From: JBGPQJ01 sp963829485 | GTDB taxonomy: Bacteria > Chloroflexota > Anaerolineae > Anaerolineales > Villigracilaceae | Length of the DNA: 64,000 nucleotides | Direction of reading: 5' to 3' | Assembly (NCBI GenBank): GCA_963829485.1 | Contig: CAWHIK010000004.1 | Coordinates: forward strand, 124,001-188,000 | Shown: one piece after another, positions 49,308-57,931 of the stretch | Layout: each line of letters begins with the position of its first letter | How positions within the stretch are numbered: the first letter of the stretch is position 1 | Position numbers and translations under genes: made by a program | The notes under the pieces: model-generated | The model's database searches: none | What the model was told of the DNA's origin: nothing | The model's input: the letters and a program-made list of their open reading frames with translations, nothing else

Positions 49308-50797
49308 TTTCAATATCCGACAACCGAGTTGAAATGAAGCCGGCATCACACCTCTGGGGTCGGGATACATACGAGTTACAGGATCTCATCAAAGCCGAAT
49401 TAGGAGATTCTAGAACTCGCGTGTTGGGGATTGGTCCAGCCGGCGAATCGCTGATCCCATTTTCCTTGCTCTTATGCGATCATGGACGCGTAGCCGGGCG
49501 AACGGGGATGGGCGCCGTTATGGGATCCAAGAATCTTAAAGCCATTGCCGTGAAAGGCACTGGAAAAATCCCGATTACCGATCCTGTTCAATTTTCTCGA
49601 ATACGAGGCGAATCGAATCGGGATTTGAAAGACGATTCCCTGACATCCGCCCTAACAGCGTTAGGCACGGCTAGCGGAGCGGATTATTTCGATTACCTTG
49701 GCTTGATGCCAAAGAAGTATTTTTCTGCCGGGACTTTGGAGAATACTTCAGCGATTACCGGCTCCAGCATCGCGGAAACAATATTGACTGGAAAAAGTGC
49801 CTGCCACGCATGCGTAGTAGCGTGCGGGCGTGTCGTAACTTTAGCCGATGGAAACAAAAGGAAAGGCGCGGAATACGAAACCCTCGTCGGTTTTGGCGCG
49901 AACCTGGGGGTTACGGATACGCATGCGATCACCCTGATGGGTGAATTGTGCGACCGCTATGGGCTTGACACCATATCCACGAGTGGAGTCATTGGGTTGG
50001 CTTTCCGGTTATTTGAGCTGGGTATCCTCACTGGAGTCCACACGCAAGGACTTGATTTGACTTGGGGCAATGTTTCCGCCGCGAATCATTTGATCCACCT
50101 GATTGCTAAGCGAGAGGGGATAGGCGCTCAACTTGCTGAGGGAACTCGCTCGTTTGCTCGCAGGAATGGCGCAGAAGATGAAGCCATCCAGGTAAACGGA
50201 CTGGAACTCGCCTACCACGATCCGCGCGGCGGGTCGGGCATGGCGGTCGTTTATGCAACATCCCCTCGCGGTGCATGCCACAACCAGTCCGATTATTTTC
50301 TTGCCGAAATCGGTCAGGTCGAGACAAAAATCGGCATTACTCTATTTGACAGACATGCTGGCAAGGAAAAGGCAGGCAACATTGCCCGGCATCAGGATTG
50401 GAGAACGATTAGCAATTCGTTGATCATGTGCCTGTTTGGCAACGTTGATCCGGATGTGATCTTGCAGTTGGTCAATCTCGGTTGTGGGCGGGATTTGACA
50501 CTGGAAGATTTGATGGTGATCGGGGAACGCGGATGGAATCTTAAGCGGATGATAAACCATCGCCTGGGTTTGACCAAAGCGAACGATCAACTCCCCAAAC
50601 CGCTTCTGCGCCCTTTGGAAGATGGCGGCGGTGCGGGCTTTATCCCTGAATTCGAGTCCATGATGGCAGCTTACTATCAGGCGAGAGGATGGGATCCGGA
50701 GACCGGTATACCCACCTCGTCCAAGTTGGATTCGCTTGGGTTGGAATGGACATTAAAAGTAGTTTACATAATCAATAAGAACTGGAGATTTCAATGA
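49283..50797 (+). CDS. Aldehyde:ferredoxin oxidoreductase, main C-terminal fragment
   Basis: About 504 residues continuing the preceding fragment. RAPHPVLISISDNRVEM, LGIGPAGESLIPFSLLLCDHGRVAGRTGMGAVMGSKNLKAI and GADYFDYLGLMPKKYFS are typical AOR middle sequence. The [4Fe-4S] ligands are visible: three in SACHACVVACG (CxxCxxxC) and a fourth in NSLIMCLFGN. Its electron partner and aldehyde substrate are unknown. The stop overlaps the nnr ATG by four bases (ATGA). Coordinates begin at the lesion. Confidence 0.87.
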   Translation, partial: GRAPHPVLISISDNRVEMKPASHLWGRDTYELQDLIKAELGDSRTRVLGIGPAGESLIPFSLLLCDHGRVAGRTGMGAVMGSKNLKAIAVKGTGKIPITDPVQFSRIRGESNRDLKDDSLTSALTALGTASGADYFDYLGLMPKKYFSAGTLENTSAITGSSIAETILTGKSACHACVVACGRVVTLADGNKRKGAEYETLVGFGANLGVTDTHAITLMGELCDRYGLDTISTSGVIGLAFRLFELGILTGVHTQGLDLTWGNVSAANHLIHLIAKREGIGAQLAEGTRSFARRNGAEDEAIQVNGLELAYHDPRGGSGMAVVYATSPRGACHNQSDYFLAEIGQVETKIGITLFDRHAGKEKAGNIARHQDWRTISNSLIMCLFGNVDPDVILQLVNLGCGRDLTLEDLMVIGERGWNLKRMINHRLGLTKANDQLPKPLLRPLEDGGGAGFIPEFESMMAAYYQARGWDPETGIPTSSKLDSLGLEWTLKVVYIINKNWRFQ

Positions 50798-52425
50798 AGC
50801 TGGTTACTGTGTCTGAAATGCGCGAGATCGAGCAGGAAGCGGATGCCAACGGATTGACCTATGCTCAAATGATGGAGAATGCCGGCTCCGGGTTGGCCCA
50901 TTCGATCCGGGAGATCCTTTTCGAGGACGAAGAACAACTTTCAGCGGTGGGTCTTGTGGGTCCCGGAAACAATGGGGGGGATACGTTGATCGCTCTGTCA
51001 CACCTGGCGGCTCAGGACTGGCATGTCAGGGCTTATCTGGTCAATCGCTCGGCAGATAAAGATCCATTGGTCGATCGATTAAAACAGGCCGGGGGTGAGG
51101 TGACCGTTTCGGATCAGGATGAAAACCTTGAGATGCTTGGCGCATTCATCGGGTCCGCAACTGTAATCCTGGATGGGATCCTCGGCACGGGATTCAAGCT
51201 TCCCCTGAAAAGTGAAATATCAAATATCCTTCAGAAAGTTAACTCGACACTCGACGAGTTGGATTGGCTTCCGGAAGTTGTCGCCGTGGATTGCCCATCC
51301 GGAGTAAATTGCGACACGGGTGAAGCTGTTGATGAAGCCATCCCGGCGAGTGTTACCATGACGATGGCAGCGGTCAAACAGGGATTACTAAAATTCCCGG
51401 CTTATGAATTGGCGGGAGATCTGCAAGTCGTTGATATCGGTCTTACCAATCAAGTGAGTTCCTGGAAGAAAATAAAAGATCTGGTTGCTGATGAAGATAT
51501 GGTGTCCGAAATTCTCCCGGACCGATTAAACGATTCCCATAAGGGGACTTTCGGAACGGCGATCGTTGTCGCCGGCTCAGTCAATTACACAGGGGCGGCG
51601 TTGCTGGCTGGTAAATCCGCGTACCGGATAGGAGCCGGATTGGTAACCATGGCTGTTCCAAGTCTGCTTCATGCGGTGCTTGCAGGTAGTTTTCCCGAAG
51701 CAACCTGGCTCTTGCTCCCGCACCAGACAGGTGTCATCTCTGCAGAGGCAGCGGATGTCCTGCTCAAGAATATCGAGCGGTCTAGTGCCATCCTGATTGG
51801 ACCGGGTTTAGGAAAGGAAGAAACAACTCGAAACTTTATCGACAACCTGATCACGGGGAAAACTGCTTCCCGAAAAAGCAGCGCCCGGATCGGTTTTGTC
51901 CATGACGAGGCGACAAACGAGGCGGATAAAAAGAATCCTTTGCCTCGACTGGTAGTGGATGCCGATGGATTGCGTTTGTTGAAGAAGATTGATAGTTGGG
52001 AAAAGCTGCTTCCGCAGCGCACGGTCTTAACTCCACATCCCGGTGAAATGGCTGACCTGACCGGCTTGTCGGTGGACGCCATCCAATCGGACAGATTGGG
52101 TAGTGCCAGGAAGTTTTCACACCAATGGGGGCACATTGTCGTATTAAAAGGGGCTTTTACGGTAATTGCCGATCCGAACGGAGTTGCCACGGTGATTCCT
52201 GTCGCAACTTCAGCGCTGGCAAAAGCCGGCACCGGCGACGTGCTGGCGGGCTTGATTGTCGGCTTACTCGCTCAGGGAGTCGATCCATATCTTTCTGCTG
52301 TAGCGGGAGCCTGGATCCATGCCCAGGCGGGATTATTCGCCGCTGATAGAGTGGGCAATCCGGCGTCTGTTATGGCTGGCGATGTGGTTGATTCTATAAG
52401 TGATGTGCTTATCGGGATAATATAA
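50794..52425 (+). CDS. nnr: Bifunctional NAD(P)H-hydrate epimerase/dehydratase Nnr
   Basis: 543-residue repair enzyme for hydrated NAD(P)H. The N-terminal YjeF_N domain (epimerase, about 1-220) shows MENAGSGLAHSI, GPGNNGGDTLIALSHLA and VVAVDCPSGVNCDTGEA. The C-terminal ribokinase-like dehydratase domain (about 240-540) shows GTAIVVAGSVNYTGAALLAGKSA, LTPHPGEMADLTG and AKAGTGDVLAGLIVGL with the catalytic Asp of GTGD. Both domains are intact. It is coupled to the AOR gene and ends at a bidirectional terminator. Confidence 0.96.
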   Translation: MKLVTVSEMREIEQEADANGLTYAQMMENAGSGLAHSIREILFEDEEQLSAVGLVGPGNNGGDTLIALSHLAAQDWHVRAYLVNRSADKDPLVDRLKQAGGEVTVSDQDENLEMLGAFIGSATVILDGILGTGFKLPLKSEISNILQKVNSTLDELDWLPEVVAVDCPSGVNCDTGEAVDEAIPASVTMTMAAVKQGLLKFPAYELAGDLQVVDIGLTNQVSSWKKIKDLVADEDMVSEILPDRLNDSHKGTFGTAIVVAGSVNYTGAALLAGKSAYRIGAGLVTMAVPSLLHAVLAGSFPEATWLLLPHQTGVISAEAADVLLKNIERSSAILIGPGLGKEETTRNFIDNLITGKTASRKSSARIGFVHDEATNEADKKNPLPRLVVDADGLRLLKKIDSWEKLLPQRTVLTPHPGEMADLTGLSVDAIQSDRLGSARKFSHQWGHIVVLKGAFTVIADPNGVATVIPVATSALAKAGTGDVLAGLIVGLLAQGVDPYLSAVAGAWIHAQAGLFAADRVGNPASVMAGDVVDSISDVLIGII

Positions 52426-52426
52426 G

Positions 52427-52459
52427 AAAATGGAGGCTGGAAAATTCAGCCTCCATTTT
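52427..52459. terminator. Bidirectional terminator between nnr and the SPFH gene
   Basis: A perfect 13-bp stem AAAATGGAGGCTG/CAGCCTCCATTTT (52427-52439 with 52447-52459) directly after nnr. It ends with TTTTATTTA on the plus strand and AAAA at the left arm, so it works for both convergent genes. Confidence 0.88.
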
Positions 52460-52482
52460 ATTTACTTTTGTTTGTACTTTCA

Positions 52483-53535
52483 TTATCCCTTAAGGAATTC
52501 TTCGAGGGATGATTTGCTGATCCTGTAGGCGTTTCCGACCTTCTTCGCTTTTAGTTCACCTGCTGTGATCGAGGCGATGATATCTTCCTCGGAAACGCGG
52601 AGAATTGTCGCTGCTTCGGCAGGGGTCATCACATCGGGTATGGCTGCAGCAGCCGCGCCTGACGCCTGTTGAGGTTGTTGCTGTCCGCCCTGCATGGTGC
52701 CCTGAAGCGATTGGTTCATGATGTTACCGATTCCGATTCCAGCCCCGATACCAGCGGTGAGGCCGGCGCCGCCGGCAGGATTTTGAGCTGCGTCGCGCAT
52801 CGCATCTGCAGCCTGAAGCTGAGTGTAGGTTTGCATATCGAGCATTCCCATCGCGCGGAGTTCCTCGGCGGATTTATCAGAAGGTTTGAGATTTCCGATA
52901 TAGAAGGATTTCAGGGTCATGCCTATCGCCGTGAAATCGTCCTGCGCCTTGGCGCGGACCCCGGCTCCTAATTCCTCGGTCAAGCCGATCAACTCGACCA
53001 CGCTCTTTTTTCCTGTGGTCTCGCCGAGCAGGTCTTGAAGCTTGGACAGAAGCATGCTGCGCAGACGTTCTTCGATTTCAGATGTCCGATAGGATCCGGT
53101 CGCGCCAACGATCTTGGTCACGAAAAGCTGGGGGTCAGCTACCTGGAAGGAGTAGGTTCCAAATCCCTGCAGGAGTGCCACGCCCAGACCCATGCCGGGG
53201 TTGCGCACGATGATGGGCTGAGGAGTTCCCCATTTTTCGTTTGCGAATTCCTTGCGGGATACGTAATAAACCTCGGCGGTGAAGGGGCTGCGGTCGTTGA
53301 ATGCTTTACCGATGAAATCGATCAGGAGGGGGATATTGGCCGTCGCAATGGTGTGCCGGCCAGGGCCGAAAGTATCCAGGGCATTGCCGTCGCGAAAAAA
53401 CACTGCTGTTTGTGATTCGCGGACAATGACTTGAGAGCCGATATGAAAATCTCCTGCTCCCTGTTCCGGGAATCGGTGGACGATCTCGCCCGCCATCTCA
53501 TTCGGGTACTCAATTACATCAAAAATTCTTGCCAT
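52483..53535 (-). CDS. SPFH-domain protein with C-terminal excisionase-type HTH
   Basis: 350 residues from ATG 53535 (GGAGAG upstream). The N-terminal two thirds are a YdjI-type SPFH/virion-core-like domain (FDVIEYPNEMAGEIVHRFP, SQVIVRESQTAVFFRDG, VELIGLTEELGAGVRAKAQDDFTAIGM). A Gly/Ala-rich, then Gln-rich linker (GGAGLTAGIGAGIGIGNIMN, GGQQQPQQA) follows. The last 55 residues form a helix-turn-helix of the excisionase/MerR-like HTH_17 class (VMTPAEAATILRVSEEDIIASITAGELKAKKVGNAYRI). Related SPFH proteins more often carry a zinc ribbon there. Function unknown; SPFH proteins build membrane scaffolds or respond to membrane stress. Confidence 0.85.
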   Translation of the reverse strand: MARIFDVIEYPNEMAGEIVHRFPEQGAGDFHIGSQVIVRESQTAVFFRDGNALDTFGPGRHTIATANIPLLIDFIGKAFNDRSPFTAEVYYVSRKEFANEKWGTPQPIIVRNPGMGLGVALLQGFGTYSFQVADPQLFVTKIVGATGSYRTSEIEERLRSMLLSKLQDLLGETTGKKSVVELIGLTEELGAGVRAKAQDDFTAIGMTLKSFYIGNLKPSDKSAEELRAMGMLDMQTYTQLQAADAMRDAAQNPAGGAGLTAGIGAGIGIGNIMNQSLQGTMQGGQQQPQQASGAAAAAIPDVMTPAEAATILRVSEEDIIASITAGELKAKKVGNAYRISKSSLEEFLKG

Positions 53536-53577
53536 GGTTTCTCTCCTTTGAGTCCGACTTGTTGAATATCTTGATTC

Positions 53578-53606
53578 ATTATAGTCCAAGGAAACTACGG
53601 ATACAA
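53578..53606 (-). promoter_or_regulatory. Promoter of the SPFH gene
   Basis: Minus strand: TTGTAT (53606-53601), 17-base spacer, then a perfect TATAAT (53583-53578), about 43 bases before the ATG at 53535. Confidence 0.55.
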
Positions 53607-53683
53607 GTTGCTTTCTTGAATATCTACGCAGTCCGTGTCGCCAGGTTGCGAATACTCTAACCGCAGGGGGGGGCAATGAGGGG

Positions 53684-54487
53684 TCAGCTGCCGCTCATTG
53701 TTTTTCCACCTCCTCCGTTCCTTACCATGATGACCTCGGAAAGGATGCTGACGGCGATCTCCTCGGGCGTTTCCGCGTTCAAATCCAGACCGATCGGTGA
53801 ATGGATCCGCTTGATCGTACTTTTTGCGATTCCAGACTTTTCCAGCTGTTTGACCGTTGTCGTCCACCTCCTGCGCGAACCGATGACTCCGATATAGGCT
53901 GCCGGAGTATCAAGGAGAGCAGGCAATCCTTTTACATCAACGTCAACCCCGCGAGTGGTCAGCACAAGATAAGTACTCGGATTAACCTTCATCCGCTTTG
54001 GAATTTCGCTCATGGTCACAGGGAGAAAGCGATCCGCATCCGGATTGGATTTCCTGGTGCAGAACTCTGGTCTGTCATCCGAGACAACAACCATGAAACC
54101 CAGCCATTTTGCAAGGTGTGCTACTGCCTTGCCTACGTGACCGCCTCCGATAACCACGACTGTTGGTGCTGGTAGGATGGGTTCCACATAGACCTCCACT
54201 TGGCCTCCGCATATCCCCGGGTCCCCACGGGACATGTCGGTCATGTTGTAACTCAACTTGATGGGATTACCTTTGGACATTGCTTCCAGCGCAGCCAGGC
54301 GGACGCGGTTTTCGAGTTCACCTCCGCCGACGGTACCCATGATGCTCCCATCCTGATAAACTAGCATCTTCGAACCTGCGCGGCGCGGAGTCGAGCCTTT
54401 ACTCGAAACAATCGTACATAAAGCGCCCGAATCCCCACTTTCTTCCAACTCTGCAACAAGCGAATAAATGGATCGTTGTTTAGTCAT
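53684..54487 (-). CDS. XdhC-family molybdenum cofactor maturation protein
   Basis: 267 residues from ATG 54487, which overlaps the cyclase stop by eight bases; a longer frame runs into that gene and is not preferred. XdhC proteins insert sulfurated Mo cofactor into xanthine dehydrogenase-type enzymes. The N-terminal CoxI part (ALCTIVSSKGSTPRRAGSKM, GTVGGGELENRV) and the C-terminal Rossmann part (VVVIGGGHVGKAVAHLAKWLGF, IGVIGSRRRWTTTVKQLEKSG, LDLNAETPEEIAVSIL) are complete. It fits the Mo/Fe-S enzyme encoded at 57932-60907 in the same direction. Confidence 0.88.
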   Translation of the reverse strand: MTKQRSIYSLVAELEESGDSGALCTIVSSKGSTPRRAGSKMLVYQDGSIMGTVGGGELENRVRLAALEAMSKGNPIKLSYNMTDMSRGDPGICGGQVEVYVEPILPAPTVVVIGGGHVGKAVAHLAKWLGFMVVVSDDRPEFCTRKSNPDADRFLPVTMSEIPKRMKVNPSTYLVLTTRGVDVDVKGLPALLDTPAAYIGVIGSRRRWTTTVKQLEKSGIAKSTIKRIHSPIGLDLNAETPEEIAVSILSEVIMVRNGGGGKTMSGS

Positions 54488-56543
54488 GATCAAGAACTTT
54501 CCTTCCAGATTCCCGGGCAGCGAGTGAGCGGATCGATAGACTTTCGATTTCGCCAAGGGAATTTCTGGATATGGCTGCCGCGAGCGCGCGATCATATTGT
54601 TCGACCGCCCACTGATAATCTCCTGATTTCTCGAAATGTTCGGCTGCCATCACGTTATGGATTGTACCCTCGAATCTAGAAAGCCAGAGTCCGACCGCCC
54701 TGTGATAGTTGCTACGGTTGCGGTGAGGGATCATGCTGTAAGCGACGTCCCTTAAGTAAGAGTTCTTAAATATATATTCCTGTTGGTCCGAAAACTGCGT
54801 TCCAGTTCGCGGAAATGCCATTTCAGCCCTGACCAGTTGCCTTAAGCCGTCCTGAAGGAGTCGTCCCAGCACCTCGTCCGGCAGGGCACTCAAAGCACCT
54901 GTGTCGGAAGCGGTTCGGGTGATTTCCCTGATCGCTCCGACCCAAAAAACCCGCCCTACCACCGATGCCATCAATGCGATCGAACGTGACTCGCGTGAGA
55001 GATTGTCAAGCCTTGCTTGCAGCATCGCCCGCAAGGATTCGGGGATTTGCGACTGGATGTGCGAAATCGCCTCTTCTGGCGTGATATCAATGCCATCCAG
55101 CCTGGTTTTGAGTAATCCTTTAATAATTTCTTCGAGAAAGTAAGGATTTCCCTCCGCTCGATTGGCTAACTCATCCAGTAACGGTTCAGGAAAAGATTTC
55201 AGGTCAGGGTATGCGGTGGCAACCATCTCTGTCGTGAACGCAAGCGGGTTGAGTGTAATGATTTGCGATGCATTCCACCATTGAGGAAAATCCTTAAGCA
55301 AGCTCAACCTTGTGCCGCCAATGATCACGGCTGAAAGCGGTTCCGCCCCTGGATTCGACAGGGACAGGAGCAGGGTCAGGCTCTCCTTATCAGCCCAATG
55401 GAGATCATCGACGATTAATACCAGCGGTCCTTTTAGCATGATCCGGTGAAGAATCGCATGGGCGATCATCCCGGCTCGCTCCATTTCATCCTTGGCCGAT
55501 AAAGCCTCGTTTGCCCTGACACCTTCGTCGTTTACAGCCAGACCGATCAGCTTTCCCATCGTGTTAATGGCGTCCGATGCGGGGATGCTTGATGCTGACC
55601 GATCCCACAGGCGAGTGATCTCAAACGTCAGCTTACTCAGGATTTGAGCGGGCGATTGGTTATCCTGTAATTCGAAGATCCGATAGAGAAGCTGCTTCCA
55701 GACATTGTATGGTACTCGGGAGGTCTGCGCGAGGGCTCGGGTGGAATACAACTGCACAGCCGGTATATCCCGTTGCAGTTTCTTCGAGAACTCCAGCAAT
55801 AGGCGCGATTTTCCGATTCCGACTTCACCTGTGACCAGGAGCAAGGCAGGCGTGATCGAAGTTCGGGATTGTTCGTAATGAATCCTGAGCCGGGTCATTT
55901 CGGTGTCACGGCCGACCATGTGCGTTTCGAGACGGTCAAGACTCTCGTACGTGACCCTTGATGATGGTCTTGTGCCTGTAACTTGATAGGCCTTGATCGG
56001 CTCGGTTTTTCCCTTGGCGTGGACCGGCGGTAATTCCTGCAGCTCGAATATTCTCCTGATCAACAGACTGGTGCCTTCGCCGACGATCACAGTTCCGGGG
56101 TCTGCCGCCTGTTCCAGCCGTGCAGCGACATTAACCGTATCACCGATGACCGTGTACTCGTTCCTGGTCCCGATGTAGCCGGCAAAAACCTGCCCGGAAT
56201 TTATGCCGACCCTTAAATTCAATTGATCCGTACCGGGGATGGAAGAATTCTTTAGAAAAATATTCAAGGTTTCGATCATAGCTCTGGCAGCGTGCACGGC
56301 CTTCTCAGCATCCCGATCTGTGGCATAAGGTGCGCCCCAGACAGCCATGACCCCGTCACCCATATGCTTGTCGAGGTACCCACCGGTGTCCTCGATGATC
56401 GAATCCAATCTCGACCAAAGTTCCTTAATGAGGTCACTCACGGTCTCATAATCCAGCTGTTCAGAAAGGCGAGTGAAACCCTGGATATCCGCGAACAGGA
56501 TTGTGGCAGAACGCCGCTCTTCGGGGTAAAGGTGCGCTGTCAT
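54480..56543 (-). CDS. Class III nucleotide cyclase fused to an AAA-type ATPase
   Basis: 687 residues. The N-terminal class III cyclase domain (about 10-180) holds ATILFADIQGFTRLSEQLD (first metal Asp), HMGDGVMAVWGAPY (second Asp) and EYTVIGDTVNVAARLEQA, the residues needed for cAMP or cGMP synthesis. An AAA/STAND-like ATPase follows with Walker A VTGEVGIGKSRLLLEF (about 235-250) and a Walker B-like LVLIVDDLHWADKESL. The C-terminus has helical regions. This architecture is common in Chloroflexota and Actinobacteria; the signal it senses is unknown. It lies between pyrophosphatase and xdhC genes; cyclases release pyrophosphate, so the pairing may be meaningful. Confidence 0.88.
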   Translation of the reverse strand: MTAHLYPEERRSATILFADIQGFTRLSEQLDYETVSDLIKELWSRLDSIIEDTGGYLDKHMGDGVMAVWGAPYATDRDAEKAVHAARAMIETLNIFLKNSSIPGTDQLNLRVGINSGQVFAGYIGTRNEYTVIGDTVNVAARLEQAADPGTVIVGEGTSLLIRRIFELQELPPVHAKGKTEPIKAYQVTGTRPSSRVTYESLDRLETHMVGRDTEMTRLRIHYEQSRTSITPALLLVTGEVGIGKSRLLLEFSKKLQRDIPAVQLYSTRALAQTSRVPYNVWKQLLYRIFELQDNQSPAQILSKLTFEITRLWDRSASSIPASDAINTMGKLIGLAVNDEGVRANEALSAKDEMERAGMIAHAILHRIMLKGPLVLIVDDLHWADKESLTLLLSLSNPGAEPLSAVIIGGTRLSLLKDFPQWWNASQIITLNPLAFTTEMVATAYPDLKSFPEPLLDELANRAEGNPYFLEEIIKGLLKTRLDGIDITPEEAISHIQSQIPESLRAMLQARLDNLSRESRSIALMASVVGRVFWVGAIREITRTASDTGALSALPDEVLGRLLQDGLRQLVRAEMAFPRTGTQFSDQQEYIFKNSYLRDVAYSMIPHRNRSNYHRAVGLWLSRFEGTIHNVMAAEHFEKSGDYQWAVEQYDRALAAAISRNSLGEIESLSIRSLAARESGRKVLDHD

Positions 56544-56570
56544 GGATAGTCAGCGTTTTAATAACTCAAG

Positions 56571-57920
56571 TTATTTTTCGAGAATTCCCAAGACTGAGGG
56601 TAGCAATTGCTTCTTGCGGGATACAACCCCAAGCGCATCCCGGGTCCCATCAGCAAGTGGAGGATAGGGAAGTTCGTCCAAGACCGGCGGTGGAGATGAC
56701 GAGACAAGCAGCCGGCTAGAGTTACGAACGACGTCCGTTATAAGGAGCATGGCAAAATCAAGACCGCGTTTATCACGCAAGTCATTCAACGATGTTGTCA
56801 GCTGCTCGAGATAATCTCCAACCTGCATCAGGTCGGTCACCTCCACCTGTGCGACTGCGAATTTGTATCCGCCTGCTTCATAGGGTTTAATGTCAGTGCT
56901 GACCACTTCTCTTGGCTCGCGATTGGCGAGGCCGGCTCCGGAGGAGACAACCTGTTTCCCAAAGCTGGAAATGGTTTCACCTTTTAGGGCTCCATTGCCA
57001 ACGAATGCCCAGCGAGCGAGCCTTTCGGCTGCTTGCTTATCCCGGGCGGTGGTGGTTGGCGAGGTTAGAACGAGGGTATCCGCAAGAAGACCCGCCAGCA
57101 GCATTCCTGACAAGGCAGGCGGCATGGATAACCCTGCTTCGGCAGTTAATTCTGAAACCAGCGTACTGGTTGAGCCCACGATATCCACGGTAAACCGGAT
57201 GGGTTGGTGCGTGTGAGGATTCCCCAGGCGATGGTGGTCGAGAATTTCAAGCAATTCCGCTTCCTCCAGGGCTGCAATAGCCTGTCGGGGTTCGTTATGG
57301 TCAACCAGGATTATCTTCAAACGAGGGGGATTAAGCACACCGCGCTGATGGCATATGCCGACATAATGACCGTTCTCTCCTACGACAAAAAAATCGTCAT
57401 GCTCTTCGCGAAGGATGCGGTTAAGTGAATCGCGGATGTGGCTGTTTGACTGAAACTTGGGCACGCTGGTGTCCGCGGCGTCCTTGCAGGCGGCAGAAAG
57501 GACATCACCGATCCGCTGGTTGCTTAAATCAAGGCGCGGACCAACAGCTTTTTGAAAAAAATTAAAAAGACTCAGCCCGTCGATCATCCCGAATGGCAGT
57601 CCTTCCTCGGTAACGACAGGAGCGATGCCGCCTGTCCGGCTGGCGAGGGTCCACGCCTCGGTGAGAGGGCTGTCAGGGTGAATCGTATCCAATTGACGAG
57701 TGACCGATTCGAATCGCGGGGAGGCATCCGTCAACAAGAAAGGCGGATCAAGCTCCAGTTTTTTCAGTGCCCAGGATGTCTGCGGATTAACAGCCCCGGC
57801 GCGGGAGGCTACCGTATCGTGCCCATCCCTCTGTCTAAGCAGCCAGGCGTACCCCATCGCAGAAGCGATCGAGTCGGTATCCGGATTAATATGCCCTATT
57901 ACATAAATTCTGTCTGCCAT
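56571..57920 (-). CDS. Manganese-dependent inorganic pyrophosphatase with CBS domains
   Basis: 449 residues from ATG 57920. The DHH-family N-terminus GHINPDTDSIASAMGYAWLL starts the catalytic core (metal-binding His, Asp and Asp). A regulatory insert with two CBS domains lies at about 65-240 (IHPDSPLTEAWTLASRTGG, HIRDSLNRILREEHDDFFVV). The core resumes with LVDHNEPRQAI and EILDHHRLGNPHTHQPI and ends in a DHHA2 domain. CBS-PPases are controlled by adenine nucleotides; this one has CBS modules without an evident DRTGG domain. It hydrolyses PPi in the cytosol. Confidence 0.9.
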   Translation of the reverse strand: MADRIYVIGHINPDTDSIASAMGYAWLLRQRDGHDTVASRAGAVNPQTSWALKKLELDPPFLLTDASPRFESVTRQLDTIHPDSPLTEAWTLASRTGGIAPVVTEEGLPFGMIDGLSLFNFFQKAVGPRLDLSNQRIGDVLSAACKDAADTSVPKFQSNSHIRDSLNRILREEHDDFFVVGENGHYVGICHQRGVLNPPRLKIILVDHNEPRQAIAALEEAELLEILDHHRLGNPHTHQPIRFTVDIVGSTSTLVSELTAEAGLSMPPALSGMLLAGLLADTLVLTSPTTTARDKQAAERLARWAFVGNGALKGETISSFGKQVVSSGAGLANREPREVVSTDIKPYEAGGYKFAVAQVEVTDLMQVGDYLEQLTTSLNDLRDKRGLDFAMLLITDVVRNSSRLLVSSSPPPVLDELPYPPLADGTRDALGVVSRKKQLLPSVLGILEK

Positions 57921-57931
57921 TGCACTCCACC

